NCBI GenBank assembly: GCA_025774805.1
Contig: JALGZR010000038.1
Location: forward strand, 1 to 37,879
Length of the DNA: 37,879 bases
Source of the DNA: a bacterium
GTDB lineage: Bacteria; ARS69
Direction: 5' to 3'
Every line of letters begins with the position of its first letter. Position 1 is the first letter of the stretch. The notes below the pieces were generated by a model. It worked only from the letters and a program-made list of their open reading frames with translations, did not search any database and was not told the DNA's origin. The position numbers and the translations under genes were made by a program. This document shows positions 7,916 to 15,528 of this stretch, piece after piece.

Positions 7916-8391
7916 GCCGGGTCCTCTCCCCGCCGCCTCCGGGAGAGCGCCCGGTCCATCTCCCGGCGCGCCTCTCGCTTCGCGACGTCGTCCCGCTTGT
8001 CGTGCTCCCGCTTGCCGCGGGCGAGGGCGAGCTCGACCTTGGCGCGACCGTTCTTCCAATAGAGCCGGATCGGCACGAGCGTCAGTCCCTTCTCGAGGAC
8101 CTTTCCCCGGAGCCGCTCGATCTCCCGCCGGTGCAGCAGCAGCTTTCGCTTCCGGGTGGGATCGTGGTTTTCCCGGTTCCCGTGCGAGTACTCGGGAATG
8201 TGCGATCCCACGAGGAAGACCTCGTCCCCCTCGATCCGGGCGTACGCCTCCTGGAGGCTCGCCTTCCCCGCCCGCAGGGACTTCACCTCCGTGCCCTTCA
8301 GGGCGAGCCCCGCTTCGATCCGGTCGAAGAGATGGTAGTCGCGCCGCGCCTTCCGGTTCGTCGTGATCAGTCGGGTCCCGTCGTCGCCCAT
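7912..8391 (-). CDS. smpB: SsrA-binding protein SmpB
   Basis: SmpB binds the tRNA-like end of tmRNA and brings it to stalled ribosomes. It is 159 residues and typical throughout: TTNRKARRDYHLFDRIEAGL, LKGTEVKSLRAGKASLQEAY, SHIPEYSHGNRENHDPTRKR, KLLLHRREI, LYWKNGRAKVELALARGKRE, and the basic C-terminal tail (RREMDRALSRRRRG) that enters the mRNA channel. The ATG at 8391 begins MGDDGTRL. Its RNA partner, ssrA, is encoded 4.4 kb away on the same strand. It is translationally coupled (ATGA) to the amidase gene downstream. Confidence 0.97.
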   Translation of the reverse strand: MGDDGTRLITTNRKARRDYHLFDRIEAGLALKGTEVKSLRAGKASLQEAYARIEGDEVFLVGSHIPEYSHGNRENHDPTRKRKLLLHRREIERLRGKVLEKGLTLVPIRLYWKNGRAKVELALARGKREHDKRDDVAKREARREMDRALSRRRRGEDPA

Positions 8392-8440
8392 CGGACAGCC
8401 CCATCGGACAGCGCTGCGGAGGGAGTGGCGCGCGAGGATA

Positions 8441-10003
8441 TCACCCCGGCCCCCCTCCCGGCATCACCTCCCACACCGGCTCCCCGCGCGGTCTCTCCCA
8501 CCGGACCCGCAGCACGAGGTCGGGCTCCGCCCCCTCTGCCGGCGGCTCGACCTCCACTCCGAGGCGGTGGCGAAGCACGAACGCGTACTGGTGGGGGATC
8601 ACTCCCCGGTCGCGCGGGACGTCGACGGCAAGGCGGAGCGGCGCGTCCTCGGTCCCCCGGCCGATCTCGGCGGCCCGCTCCGCGACCTCTTCGCAGGCTC
8701 TCGTGAGCTCTCCGTAAGGCAAGCCATATCCGTCACTTCCACTGTGAGAGCTCATGTAGCTTTGGAAGAGAATCCAGGAGAGCACGTGGACTCCGAGGAG
8801 GACGGGCAGAGGCGGCACCCACCGTCTCCGGCGGGGGGCCATCCCCCGGATCCGACGGGCCCCCACCACGATCAGGGCGGAGAGCAGGGGGAAGATCGCG
8901 AGGAAGTAGTGGGCCACGCCCCGCACCCTCATCACCAGGTAGAGCGCGGGCAACCCCAGCCCCAGACCGAGGAGGAGCCGGCGTGCCCCCGGGGGAAAGC
9001 TCGCGCGCGCCGAAAGGTCCCCCGCCGGCGACCGGCGCGTCGCCGTGTCGGCCGACGAGGGACCGCCCGCCGTCGGGGCCTCCCTCGTCTTCCGCGGAAG
9101 GCCTGCCTCGCCCCGCACCGCGCCGACATAACCCGCGATCAGATACACGTAAAACGGGATGGCGGCGAGCTGGACGAGAAGACCCAGCGGCGGGAAGGGC
9201 CAGAGGAGCAGCCACCCCGCGTCCCGGCTGGCCGCCTGGAGGATGTTGTGCCCCGACGCGTCGAGCAGGAGGTTCGTCACCACGTCGATGTCGGGAAGGC
9301 GGGACGTGGTGACCGGGGCGAAGCCCCCGGGTCGACCGAAGATCTCGCGGACGAGGTGCAGTGCGTAGGGCGCCGCGAGCAGAACCCCTCCCGCGACGCC
9401 GACCCCGAGAGGCGCCGGTCCCAGACGGCGCGGATCGCTCAACAGAGTCGCGACCAGCACGATTCCGAAGAGGGCTCCCGACTGGTGGGTCTGCCCCGCG
9501 AGAGCAAGCAGGGGAATGAGCCCGGCGAGGGCCCAGGATCCCCGGCCCTGCAGGACGCGCGCGGCGAGGGCCAGAGCGGGCACCGCGAACAGCGGCACGA
9601 GACACGGATCCCAGAGCTTGCGCGAGTGCCAGATCGCCACCGGGTTCGTGGCGTAGAGCGCCAGCGCGAGCTCCGCCTCTCCCCTTCCCGGGAGCAGCCG
9701 CCGAAAGAGCGGCACTGCGAAGGCAAGGGCCGCGACGTTGACGAGCACGATGACCATGGTGCCCACGACCGGGTCGAGCGTGAACCGACTGATCGTCGCG
9801 AGGAACCAGACGAAGACCGGGCCGTTCGGGACGCCCACGCTCGAGGGCCAACCGTGGGTGAGCCACTCGCCGTCCCGAGAGACGCGCAGGCTGTATTGAA
9901 AGTGCTCCGCCTCGTCCTGACGGAAGAGGAAGTCCGTCGGCCAGAGCAGACGCAGCAGGAGCCCGATTCCGATCCAGAGCGCGGCCGTCCGGCGCGGGCT
10001 CAG
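8441..10003 (-). CDS. GT-C-type membrane glycosyltransferase (ArnT/PMT-like)
   Basis: The product is about 520 residues with roughly ten hydrophobic segments, a GT-C membrane glycosyltransferase that would use lipid-linked sugars. After the first membrane segment it has FRQDEAEHFQYSL, the acidic Asp-Glu pair in the first extracytoplasmic loop that is the catalytic hallmark of the superfamily. The C-terminal 100 residues are soluble. The start is unclear: there is no ATG, GTG or TTG between the ligase stop and the first membrane segment. A CTG at 10003 overlaps the ligase stop as CTGA and is preceded by GGAGG, but very close; a GTG at 10087 inside the ligase gene is the alternative. It lies downstream of an O-antigen ligase-like gene, so surface polysaccharide or lipid decoration is likely. 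Confidence 0.75.
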   Translation of the reverse strand: MSPRRTAALWIGIGLLLRLLWPTDFLFRQDEAEHFQYSLRVSRDGEWLTHGWPSSVGVPNGPVFVWFLATISRFTLDPVVGTMVIVLVNVAALAFAVPLFRRLLPGRGEAELALALYATNPVAIWHSRKLWDPCLVPLFAVPALALAARVLQGRGSWALAGLIPLLALAGQTHQSGALFGIVLVATLLSDPRRLGPAPLGVGVAGGVLLAAPYALHLVREIFGRPGGFAPVTTSRLPDIDVVTNLLLDASGHNILQAASRDAGWLLLWPFPPLGLLVQLAAIPFYVYLIAGYVGAVRGEAGLPRKTREAPTAGGPSSADTATRRSPAGDLSARASFPPGARRLLLGLGLGLPALYLVMRVRGVAHYFLAIFPLLSALIVVGARRIRGMAPRRRRWVPPLPVLLGVHVLSWILFQSYMSSHSGSDGYGLPYGELTRACEEVAERAAEIGRGTEDAPLRLAVDVPRDRGVIPHQYAFVLRHRLGVEVEPPAEGAEPDLVLRVRWERPRGEPVWEVMPGGGPG

Positions 10004-11184
10004 ACCTCCGACCCCCTCTCGATTCCCAGCACTCCGCCGACGAGGAAGTAGAGCAGCCCCAGGACCTCGGAGTCCCCGAAGTTCCACTCGAACAGGCCGT
10101 TCACGAGAAGCGCGACGAGGGCGGCCGGGAACGCGCCCACGAGCCCCTCCTCCCAGAGATTCCGGAGGGGCGCCCGCGCCGCCCGACGGCCGAGGCGGAA
10201 GAGACCGATCACCAGCCAGAGGAAAACGGCCAGACCGGGGATCCCCATCGCCACCGCGATCTGCAGGTAGGCCATGTGCATGTGACTGTGGGGAACGAGC
10301 GTGACGCCCGCATCGGTGACGAACGTCCCCTCCTCCATGAGGTGGCGGGGGATGACGAGTCCGGCCCCGGTGAGGGGACGCTGCAGAACGAGACGCGCGC
10401 CGTACTTCCAGGTCTCGATTCTCTCGACGTTGTGCGTGTGGCTGGGATCGAACATGGAGTGAAAGCGGTCCCGGCCCGATGGGGGACCGAGCGCGTAGAC
10501 CAGCACGGCCCCGACGGCGAGCAGCCCGAGGGCGAGCCGACGTTTCCGCAGCAGAAAGAGCGTGCCGAAGGCGAAGCCGATCCAGCTCCCCCGGGTGTAG
10601 GTGCCGAGCAGAGCGGCGACGGTGAGGAGTCCCGATCCGGAGAGGAAGAGAATGCGGCGCGGATGCGGATCCTTCAGAGCGGCGAGGAGCTCGCCGAGGA
10701 TCACGATCGAGACGACCATGAGAATGCCCGCGATCGTCATGTAGTGGCCGGAGATGCCCCGGACCCGCTCCTCGAGACCTCCCCCCGCCCGGAAGTGCGC
10801 GATCAGCCCCCAGGCTGCGATGATCGCGGTGGAGGCGATGAGAACGCCCAGAATGGGGCGCAGTGATTTCCGCACGACGGGCAGCGCGCCGAGAGGGAGC
10901 AGCGGGATCAGCGCGAGCTTCTTCAGCTTGACGACGGACTCCCCCCGATCCATCGCGAACACGACCGCGAGGATGCTGACGAGGCACCAGGCGATCAGGG
11001 GGGCGGAGAGCGGATGGGAACGGAAGAAGTCGACCGTCCGGGATCGGCTCTCGGGGTGCAGGAGGAGAAGAACGACCGCGAGTGCGAGACTCGTGTGCGC
11101 GCCGGCGATGCTGAGCGGAGTGAAGAACCCGAAGAGACCGAAGAGGACGGCAAGAGCGGCGAGGGCGAACCGAGAAGCTCCCAT
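10000..11184 (-). CDS. O-antigen ligase/polymerase-like membrane protein (Wzy_C family)
   Basis: The product is 394 residues with about ten membrane segments and a periplasmic loop near the end containing RPLTGAGLVIPRHLMEEG and the His-rich PHSHMHMAYLQIAVAMGIPG. That loop is the Wzy_C signature seen in WaaL-type ligases and O-antigen polymerases, which transfer or polymerise undecaprenyl-linked glycans at the outer face of the inner membrane. Two ATGs (11187 and 11184) follow AGGGAGGG; the second has the better spacing. The open frame back to 11265 overlaps tRNA-Leu and is not real. The stop overlaps the start of the GT-C gene, suggesting one polysaccharide unit. Whether it is ligase or polymerase cannot be told from sequence. 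Confidence 0.82.
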   Translation of the reverse strand: MGASRFALAALAVLFGLFGFFTPLSIAGAHTSLALAVVLLLLHPESRSRTVDFFRSHPLSAPLIAWCLVSILAVVFAMDRGESVVKLKKLALIPLLPLGALPVVRKSLRPILGVLIASTAIIAAWGLIAHFRAGGGLEERVRGISGHYMTIAGILMVVSIVILGELLAALKDPHPRRILFLSGSGLLTVAALLGTYTRGSWIGFAFGTLFLLRKRRLALGLLAVGAVLVYALGPPSGRDRFHSMFDPSHTHNVERIETWKYGARLVLQRPLTGAGLVIPRHLMEEGTFVTDAGVTLVPHSHMHMAYLQIAVAMGIPGLAVFLWLVIGLFRLGRRAARAPLRNLWEEGLVGAFPAALVALLVNGLFEWNFGDSEVLGLLYFLVGGVLGIERGSEV

Positions 11185-11221
11185 CATCCCTCCCTGTCCC
11201 CCGCGCCGCTCATCCCCTGTC

Positions 11222-11308
11222 TGGTGCCGAAGGTGGGATTCGAACCCACACGGGGAAAACCCCACACGGCCCTGAACCGTGCGCGTCTACCAATTCCACC
11301 ACTTCGGC
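11222..11308 (-). tRNA. tRNA-Leu (anticodon CAG)
   Basis: The 87-base type II tRNA has acceptor GCCGAAG paired with CTTCGGC, discriminator A and an encoded CCA. The D-arm begins TGGTGGAATTGGTAGACGC and the anticodon stem CACGG/CCGTG encloses TTCAGGG with CAG. A long variable arm (TGGGGTTTTCCCCG) precedes the T-arm GTGGGTTCGAATCCCAC. Confidence 0.95.
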
Positions 11309-11452
11309 CCGATGACTTCGGCGGATCGTTTCGCCGCGCCGCGAAGATACCGGATCCCGGCCTGGAAGGGAACCCCTGCCGGATGGGGACGATCGGACTC
11401 CCGCCCTCCCCCACCGACCGGCCTCCGAGGCTTCCGGGGAGGGACGCGGGGG

Positions 11453-12091
11453 TCAGATCCGGATGACGCGGGTGTCGGCCATGCGGTCGTGCCAGCAGCG
11501 ACTCTCGGAGTCCCAGAGCATCGCGAGGAAACCGAGTCCGAACACGAGCGAAGAGACGATGTAACCGAGATAGCGAACGAACGATCTCGATTTGGACATC
11601 GAACCGCCGCCCTGCGCGACGACCCGGATGCCGAGCGCCACCTTGCCCGGCGTGGATCCGGTCTTCGTCCAGAACCAGACGCAATACGCGATGGGAATCG
11701 CCACGCTGATCAGCCAACCGACGACGGAGAGGATCGAGGGTTCCACGAGGCCGACGATGCCGGGCCCCACGACGAAGATCAAGCTCACGAGGATCAAGAC
11801 CACGTTGAGGATGAGCCCGTCGATGAGGTGAGCCCCGAAGCGTCGCCAGAACGACGCGTACTCGACGGCCACCGGGAGGTGCGGAAAGGACGTCCCGATC
11901 GCCCGCCCCGATGCCGGGGACAGAGAGCCGACTCCACCGCTCCCCGTCGGACCCGGGACCGCGGTGGCGGTGCCGGCCCGGCCGGCCCGATGGCACTCTC
12001 GATGGAAGAGGTCCGATCCTCGGGAGATCGCGGATCCCCGACGGATCATCTGGGTCGTGACTTGCCTCTGGCAGACGGAGCAGGTCTTCAT
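11453..12091 (-). CDS. RDD-family membrane protein with N-terminal zinc-ribbon-like motif
   Basis: The product is 212 residues. It opens with Cys4-x2-Cys7 (MKTCSVCQRQ) and a later FHREC (His30, Cys33), a plausible small zinc-binding knuckle. It then has an RDD domain: FWRRFGAHLIDGLILNVV with the Arg/Asp signature in and after the first membrane segment, a second segment (IPIAYCVWFWTKTGSTPGKV) and a third. TGSTPGKVALGIRVV is characteristic of RDD proteins. The family's function is mostly unknown, with some members linked to ion or toxin transport. The ATG at 12091 has GGAG 6 bases upstream; the open frame back to 12361 lacks a site. Confidence 0.8.
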   Translation of the reverse strand: MKTCSVCQRQVTTQMIRRGSAISRGSDLFHRECHRAGRAGTATAVPGPTGSGGVGSLSPASGRAIGTSFPHLPVAVEYASFWRRFGAHLIDGLILNVVLILVSLIFVVGPGIVGLVEPSILSVVGWLISVAIPIAYCVWFWTKTGSTPGKVALGIRVVAQGGGSMSKSRSFVRYLGYIVSSLVFGLGFLAMLWDSESRCWHDRMADTRVIRI

Positions 12092-12274
12092 GGTCGACTC
12101 CGGGGGCGTTCGGGGGGCGGGGACGCGGCCTCCCCTTGAATCGACTTCGCGTCGGGACCCCTTGAGCGGGCGGAGCTTGACGGAAGGCGGGGGGCGGGGA
12201 GACTTGTGCCACGGCATCGGACCGGTCCGGGGGCCCCCGGGGCGGGCGACCGACGGTTCGATCTCTTGGCTCCT

Positions 12275-12293
12275 TTGTCGCCGGTCGCGACAA
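12275..12293. promoter_or_regulatory. Inverted repeat, possible operator
   Basis: TTGTCGC-CGGTC-GCGACAA is a perfect 7-base inverted repeat with a 5-base spacer in the divergent gap between the RDD gene (minus) and the hem genes (plus). It could be a dimeric repressor site. There is no direct evidence for a regulator, and apart from this and the element at 12353 I see nothing else in 12092-12532. Confidence 0.3.
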
Positions 12294-12352
12294 TGTTCTC
12301 TATCTCTGGCATTCTTCGGGGGGAAGTGATCGCGTTCGGGAGATGTTTCCCA

Positions 12353-12530
12353 AGCCTGCATTTCTCACCAGGCTCGTCGCGAGGCTGCGGATAGCCGTGT
12401 CTGGCGAGGAGATGGGGTGCATTCTCCCGAGGCGGGGCCGTAGCCCCGTCGCAGTGCGGAAGCGTCCCAACGACGAAGCCAGGCGCGGCTTCGCCGCTGC
12501 CGTAGCAGAGGCTGGTGAGATATGCAGGCT
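12353..12530. mobile_element. MITE-like element with imperfect terminal inverted repeats
   Basis: The left end GCCTGCATTTCTCACCAG (12354-12371) is the reverse complement of the right end CTGGTGAGATATGCAGGC (12512-12529) at 17 of 18 positions, with weaker matching for a few bases further in. The 178-base interior has no long open frame in keeping with a transposase. It does have two small hairpins: GGGGC-CGTA-GCCCC around 12434-12447 and GCGGC-TTCG-CCGCT around 12484-12498. A short non-autonomous element or internally deleted insertion sequence fits best. No convincing target duplication is visible. Its right end abuts the orphan coding tail upstream of hemC. Confidence 0.5.
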
Positions 12531-12532
12531 AG

Positions 12533-12658
12533 GTTCACCTCGAGATCGAGTTTCTCCACTCCGTCAACAATCTCAAAGGGCTCGTGAACCTGAACGTGGG
12601 CCGGCGGGAAGGCGACATGCTGAAGTTCGAGGAGATCGTCGGCGAGGAGATCGCGTGA
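12533..12658 (+). pseudogene. Orphan 41-codon C-terminal fragment upstream of hemC
   Basis: Immediately after the right end of the inverted-repeat element, and after an in-frame TAG at 12530-12532, a frame stays open for 41 codons: VHLEIEFLHSVNNLKGLVNL, then NVGRREGDMLKFEEIVGEEI and Ala. It ends TGA, overlapping the hemC GTG as GTGA. The composition is protein-like and the overlap with hemC is typical of a real operon gene. It looks like the C-terminal tail of a gene whose upstream part was cut or displaced by the element. I do not recognise the protein. hemA is the gene most often found here, but this tail does not resemble a HemA C-terminus. It could also be a small intact gene with an unusual start. 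Confidence 0.4.
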
Positions 12659-13575
12659 TCCTGCGCATCGCGTCGCGGGCCAGCCTCCTCGCGCGTTGGC
12701 AGGCGGATCACGTGGCCGAGCTCCTGCGGAAGACGGACCCGACGCTCACGATCGAGACTCTCGTCTTCACGACGCGCGGCGACCGCGAGCGTGATCCCGC
12801 GCTCTCCGAGATCGGAGGCCAGGGGCTGTTCACCGCGGAGGTCGACCGCGCGCTCCTCGCCGGGGAGGCGGACCTCGCCGTGCACAGTCTGAAGGATCTT
12901 CCGATCGAGGATCCGGACGGTCTCGAGATGGTGGCGATTCCTCCCCGGGCGCCGATCGAGGACGTGGTCGTGTCGGTCGGCGGCGTGTCCCTCGCGGAGT
13001 TGCCCCCGGGTGCCCGGGTCGGCACGTCCAGCCCCCGGCGAGCCGGGTTCCTGCGCTCCGAGCGGTCCGACCTCGAGATCGTGAACCTGCGCGGAAACGT
13101 GCCTACGCGCCTGGAGCGCGTCTCCGAGGGGGATCTCGCGGCGACCCTGCTGGCCCGCGCCGGACTGCAGCGCCTCGGCCTGGAAGACGGCCGCGTGGGA
13201 GAGGTGCTCGCCCCTCCGCGCCTGCTCCCGGCGCCCGGTCAGGGAGCGCTCGCGATCACCGCCCGCCGCGGTGAGGTGGCCGTGCACGAGCGGGTCGCCG
13301 CGCTGGATGACGCCGATACGCGCCGGGCGGTCGAGGCGGAGCGCGCGGTCCTGGCCGGGATCGGCGGAGGCTGCTCACTCCCGCTGGGGGCGTACGCGGA
13401 GCGCCGGGGAGACGGGTGGCTCGTCTCCGCGATGCTCGTGCGGGAGGACGGGACGCTCCGGTTGGACGAGGCCGCCGAGGGGAGCGATCCCACGGCGCTG
13501 GCCGCGCGGTGCGCGCGCGCCTTGCTCGATCGGGGAGCCCGGGAGCGCATCGGGATCGGAGAGCCGACGCCGTGA
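12655..13575 (+). CDS. hemC: Porphobilinogen deaminase (hydroxymethylbilane synthase)
   Basis: The enzyme joins four porphobilinogen units into hydroxymethylbilane for haem and other tetrapyrroles, in the cytoplasm. It is 306 residues, the normal length. Motifs include LRIASRASLLARWQADHV, LAVHSLKDLP (with active-site Asp), VGTSSPRRAG, NLRGNVPTRLERV and LLPAPGQGALAI. Cys240 in GIGGGCSLPLGA anchors the dipyrromethane cofactor. The GTG at 12655 overlaps the preceding fragment's TGA and has GAGGAG 5 bases upstream; the open frame back to 12343 crosses the mobile element and is not coding. It is followed by hemD with a GTGA overlap. Confidence 0.95.
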   Translation: MILRIASRASLLARWQADHVAELLRKTDPTLTIETLVFTTRGDRERDPALSEIGGQGLFTAEVDRALLAGEADLAVHSLKDLPIEDPDGLEMVAIPPRAPIEDVVVSVGGVSLAELPPGARVGTSSPRRAGFLRSERSDLEIVNLRGNVPTRLERVSEGDLAATLLARAGLQRLGLEDGRVGEVLAPPRLLPAPGQGALAITARRGEVAVHERVAALDDADTRRAVEAERAVLAGIGGGCSLPLGAYAERRGDGWLVSAMLVREDGTLRLDEAAEGSDPTALAARCARALLDRGARERIGIGEPTP

Positions 13576-14363
13576 CGGCTCCGGTCGTCCTCGTCACGCG
13601 GGAGGAAGCCCCCGACGGGCCGCTCGCCTCCGCGCTCGAGCGCCGGGGGCTTCGCGTGCGGAGCCTCCCGCTGCTCGTCACGCTCCCCCCCGAGGACGCC
13701 GCCCCGCTCGAACGGGAGGCGGCCCGCCTGGAGGCGTACGACTGGGTCGTCGTGACGAGCGCGCGGGCGGCGCGGGCGTTGCGAGAGGCGATGCGAGACC
13801 GGGCCGGCGAGGAGGCCGGCGCCCTCGCGTCTCCGCCCCGCTGGGCCGCGGTCGGCGAGGGCACCGCGCGGGCGCTGCGGGAGGCGGGCGGAGGGACCGC
13901 AGTCGCCGGTGCGGCCGGCGGTGAGGAACTCGTCCGCGAGATGAGCGGGAGCATGGGGGGCCTGGAGGGGGCCGCGGTTCTCTTTCCCGCCGCGGATCGG
14001 GCGAGGCGAGGTACGATCGCCGCTCTGGAGGCAGCCGGGGCCCGGGTCACGGTCGTGACCGCCTACCGCACCGTCGAGACGCCGGGAGCGATCGAGAGGC
14101 TGGACTCCCTGCTGAGGAAGGACCCTCCCGACGCCATCGCGTTCACGAGCCCGTCGGCGGTCGAGGTCTTCGCCCGGGCCGCGGGCGCGGTGCCGCCCGA
14201 CGCGCTCCCCCGCCTCGCCGCCATCGGAGCGACCACGGCGCGGGCGCTCGAGGAGGGCGGCTTCCCCGTGTGGATCGCGCCGGGGGCGCCCGGCTTCGAG
14301 ACGCTGGCGGACGCGCTGGCCGAGGGCTTCGCCCACGAAAGGAAGGGCCGATGCTCGACCTGA
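13572..14363 (+). CDS. hemD: Uroporphyrinogen-III synthase
   Basis: The enzyme cyclises hydroxymethylbilane with inversion of ring D. The family is weakly conserved, but the two-lobe pattern is clear: [20 protein letters not shown] at the start, [17 protein letters not shown] near residue 57, [62 protein letters not shown] and [19 protein letters not shown]. It is 263 residues. The GTG at 13572 overlaps the hemC TGA (GTGA) and the 3' end overlaps hemB by 13 bases. That synteny makes the call firm. Confidence 0.93.
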   Translation: MTAPVVLVTREEAPDGPLASALERRGLRVRSLPLLVTLPPEDAAPLEREAARLEAYDWVVVTSARAARALREAMRDRAGEEAGALASPPRWAAVGEGTARALREAGGGTAVAGAAGGEELVREMSGSMGGLEGAAVLFPAADRARRGTIAALEAAGARVTVVTAYRTVETPGAIERLDSLLRKDPPDAIAFTSPSAVEVFARAAGAVPPDALPRLAAIGATTARALEEGGFPVWIAPGAPGFETLADALAEGFAHERKGRCST

Positions 14364-15322
14364 TTCACCGCCCGCGACGTCTGCGGGCGAACCCGAACTG
14401 GCGGCGGCTCGTGGGTGAGACGCGCCTCTCGGTGGACGATCTGATCTATCCCCTCTTCGTTCGACCCGGCGAGGGCGTTCGCGAGGAGATCGAATCGATG
14501 CCGGGGTGTCACCGTTTCTCGATCGACGAGATCGTGAAGGCGGCGGCGGAAGTGCACTCCCTGGGCATTCCCGGGATCATCCTCTTCGGCATTCCCGAGA
14601 CGAAGGACCCCGAGGGCACTCCGGGCTACGACCCGGACGGCATCGTGCCGCGCGCGGTGCGCGCGATCCGGGCCGAGGTTCCCGAGCTCCTCGTCTGGGC
14701 CGACGTCTGCCTCTGCGAGTACACGAGCCACGGACACTGCGGAATCGTCGCGGACGGAGAGGTCCTCAACGACGAGACCGTCGAGCGCCTGGCCCGTGCC
14801 GCCGTCGTTTACGCCGGCGCCGGGGCGCACGCCGTCTGTCCCTCCGACATGATGGACGGCCGCGTCGGCGCGATTCGCGCGGCCCTCGACGCCGCCGATC
14901 ATCTCGACACGGTGATCGTCTCCTACGCCGCGAAATACGCCTCCGCCTACTACGGTCCGTTTCGCGAGGCCGCCGACTCCACCCCCGCGTTCGGGGACCG
15001 GCGCTCGTACCAAATGGACCCGGCCAATGCGATCGAGGCGTTGCGGGAAGTGGAGCTCGATCTCGCGGAGGGGGCCGACGTCGTGATGGTGAAGCCGGCG
15101 CTCGCCTACCTCGACGTGATCCGTCGCGTGGCCGACCTCGTCACCGCCCCGGTCGCCGCCTACAACGTGTCGGGGGAGTACTCGATGCTCCTCGCCGCGG
15201 TCGCCGCCGGCTGCTTCGATCGAAAGCGGGTCGTGCTCGAGACCCTCGGATCGATTCGCCGCGCGGGTGCCGGGATCCTCCTGACCTACCACGCGAAGGA
15301 GGTGGCCCGTTGGCTCGCGTGA
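14351..15322 (+). CDS. hemB: Delta-aminolevulinic acid dehydratase (porphobilinogen synthase)
   Basis: The enzyme condenses two 5-aminolevulinates to porphobilinogen. It is 323 residues. The zinc-type active site is intact: Cys120, Cys122 and Cys130 in [14 protein letters not shown]. The Schiff-base lysines are Lys195 ([15 protein letters not shown]) and Lys248 ([10 protein letters not shown]). The ATG at 14351 follows GGAAGG by 4 bases and gives the family N-terminus ([20 protein letters not shown]). It is the last gene of the hemC-hemD-hemB unit and is followed by the structured repeat at 15345, which may mark or cause the end of the transcript. hemA and hemL are not in the window. Confidence 0.97.
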   Translation: MLDLIHRPRRLRANPNWRRLVGETRLSVDDLIYPLFVRPGEGVREEIESMPGCHRFSIDEIVKAAAEVHSLGIPGIILFGIPETKDPEGTPGYDPDGIVPRAVRAIRAEVPELLVWADVCLCEYTSHGHCGIVADGEVLNDETVERLARAAVVYAGAGAHAVCPSDMMDGRVGAIRAALDAADHLDTVIVSYAAKYASAYYGPFREAADSTPAFGDRRSYQMDPANAIEALREVELDLAEGADVVMVKPALAYLDVIRRVADLVTAPVAAYNVSGEYSMLLAAVAAGCFDRKRVVLETLGSIRRAGAGILLTYHAKEVARWLA

Positions 15323-15344
15323 GGTCTTCGGGGCGTCGATGGGT

Positions 15345-15457
15345 GCCGGGTGGGGGTCCCTCTCAGGCCGAGTAGCGAGCCGCGAGACAGGCGAGTCGAG
15401 TCGTAACGGGCGATTCCATCGGCGAGGTCCGAGGATCGAGAGGGACCCCCACCCGGC
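15345..15457. repeat. Structured intergenic repeat, copy 1
   Basis: A perfect 20-base inverted repeat, GCCGGGTGGGGGTCCCTCTC (15345-15364) and its complement (15438-15457), encloses a 73-base core starting AGGCCGAGTAGCGAGC and containing TCGTAACGGGCGATTCCATC. The same core occurs at 23046-23118 with about 61 of 73 bases identical. The outer stem differs between the copies but stays paired. It lies between hemB and the ABC genes. No protein-coding frame is convincing. It could be a hairpin MITE, a REP/BIME-like element or an RNA. Confidence 0.75.
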
Positions 15458-15528
15458 CCGCCCTCCCCCCCTTGCTCTCCCCCGCCCTTCCGGTCTACGG
15501 TCGCCGGATCGTTTCCACGGAGGCGCCC

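Noticed and set aside
6530-8062. Plus-strand frame of 510 codons opposite the amidase and smpB
   Set aside because: Antisense to genes with intact catalytic motifs; no recognisable domain.
8363-10051. Plus-strand frame of 562 codons opposite the GT-C gene
   Set aside because: Low-complexity, charged shadow frame with no domain.
12343-12654. N-terminal extension of hemC from 12343
   Set aside because: It would cross the inverted-repeat element and give residues unlike any HemC; the GTG at 12655 with GAGGAG fits the family start.
15345-15457. Copy 1 of the repeat as a simple Rho-independent terminator of hemB
   Set aside because: The arms are 73 bases apart with a conserved core and no T run follows; a second copy sits between genes of the other strand.
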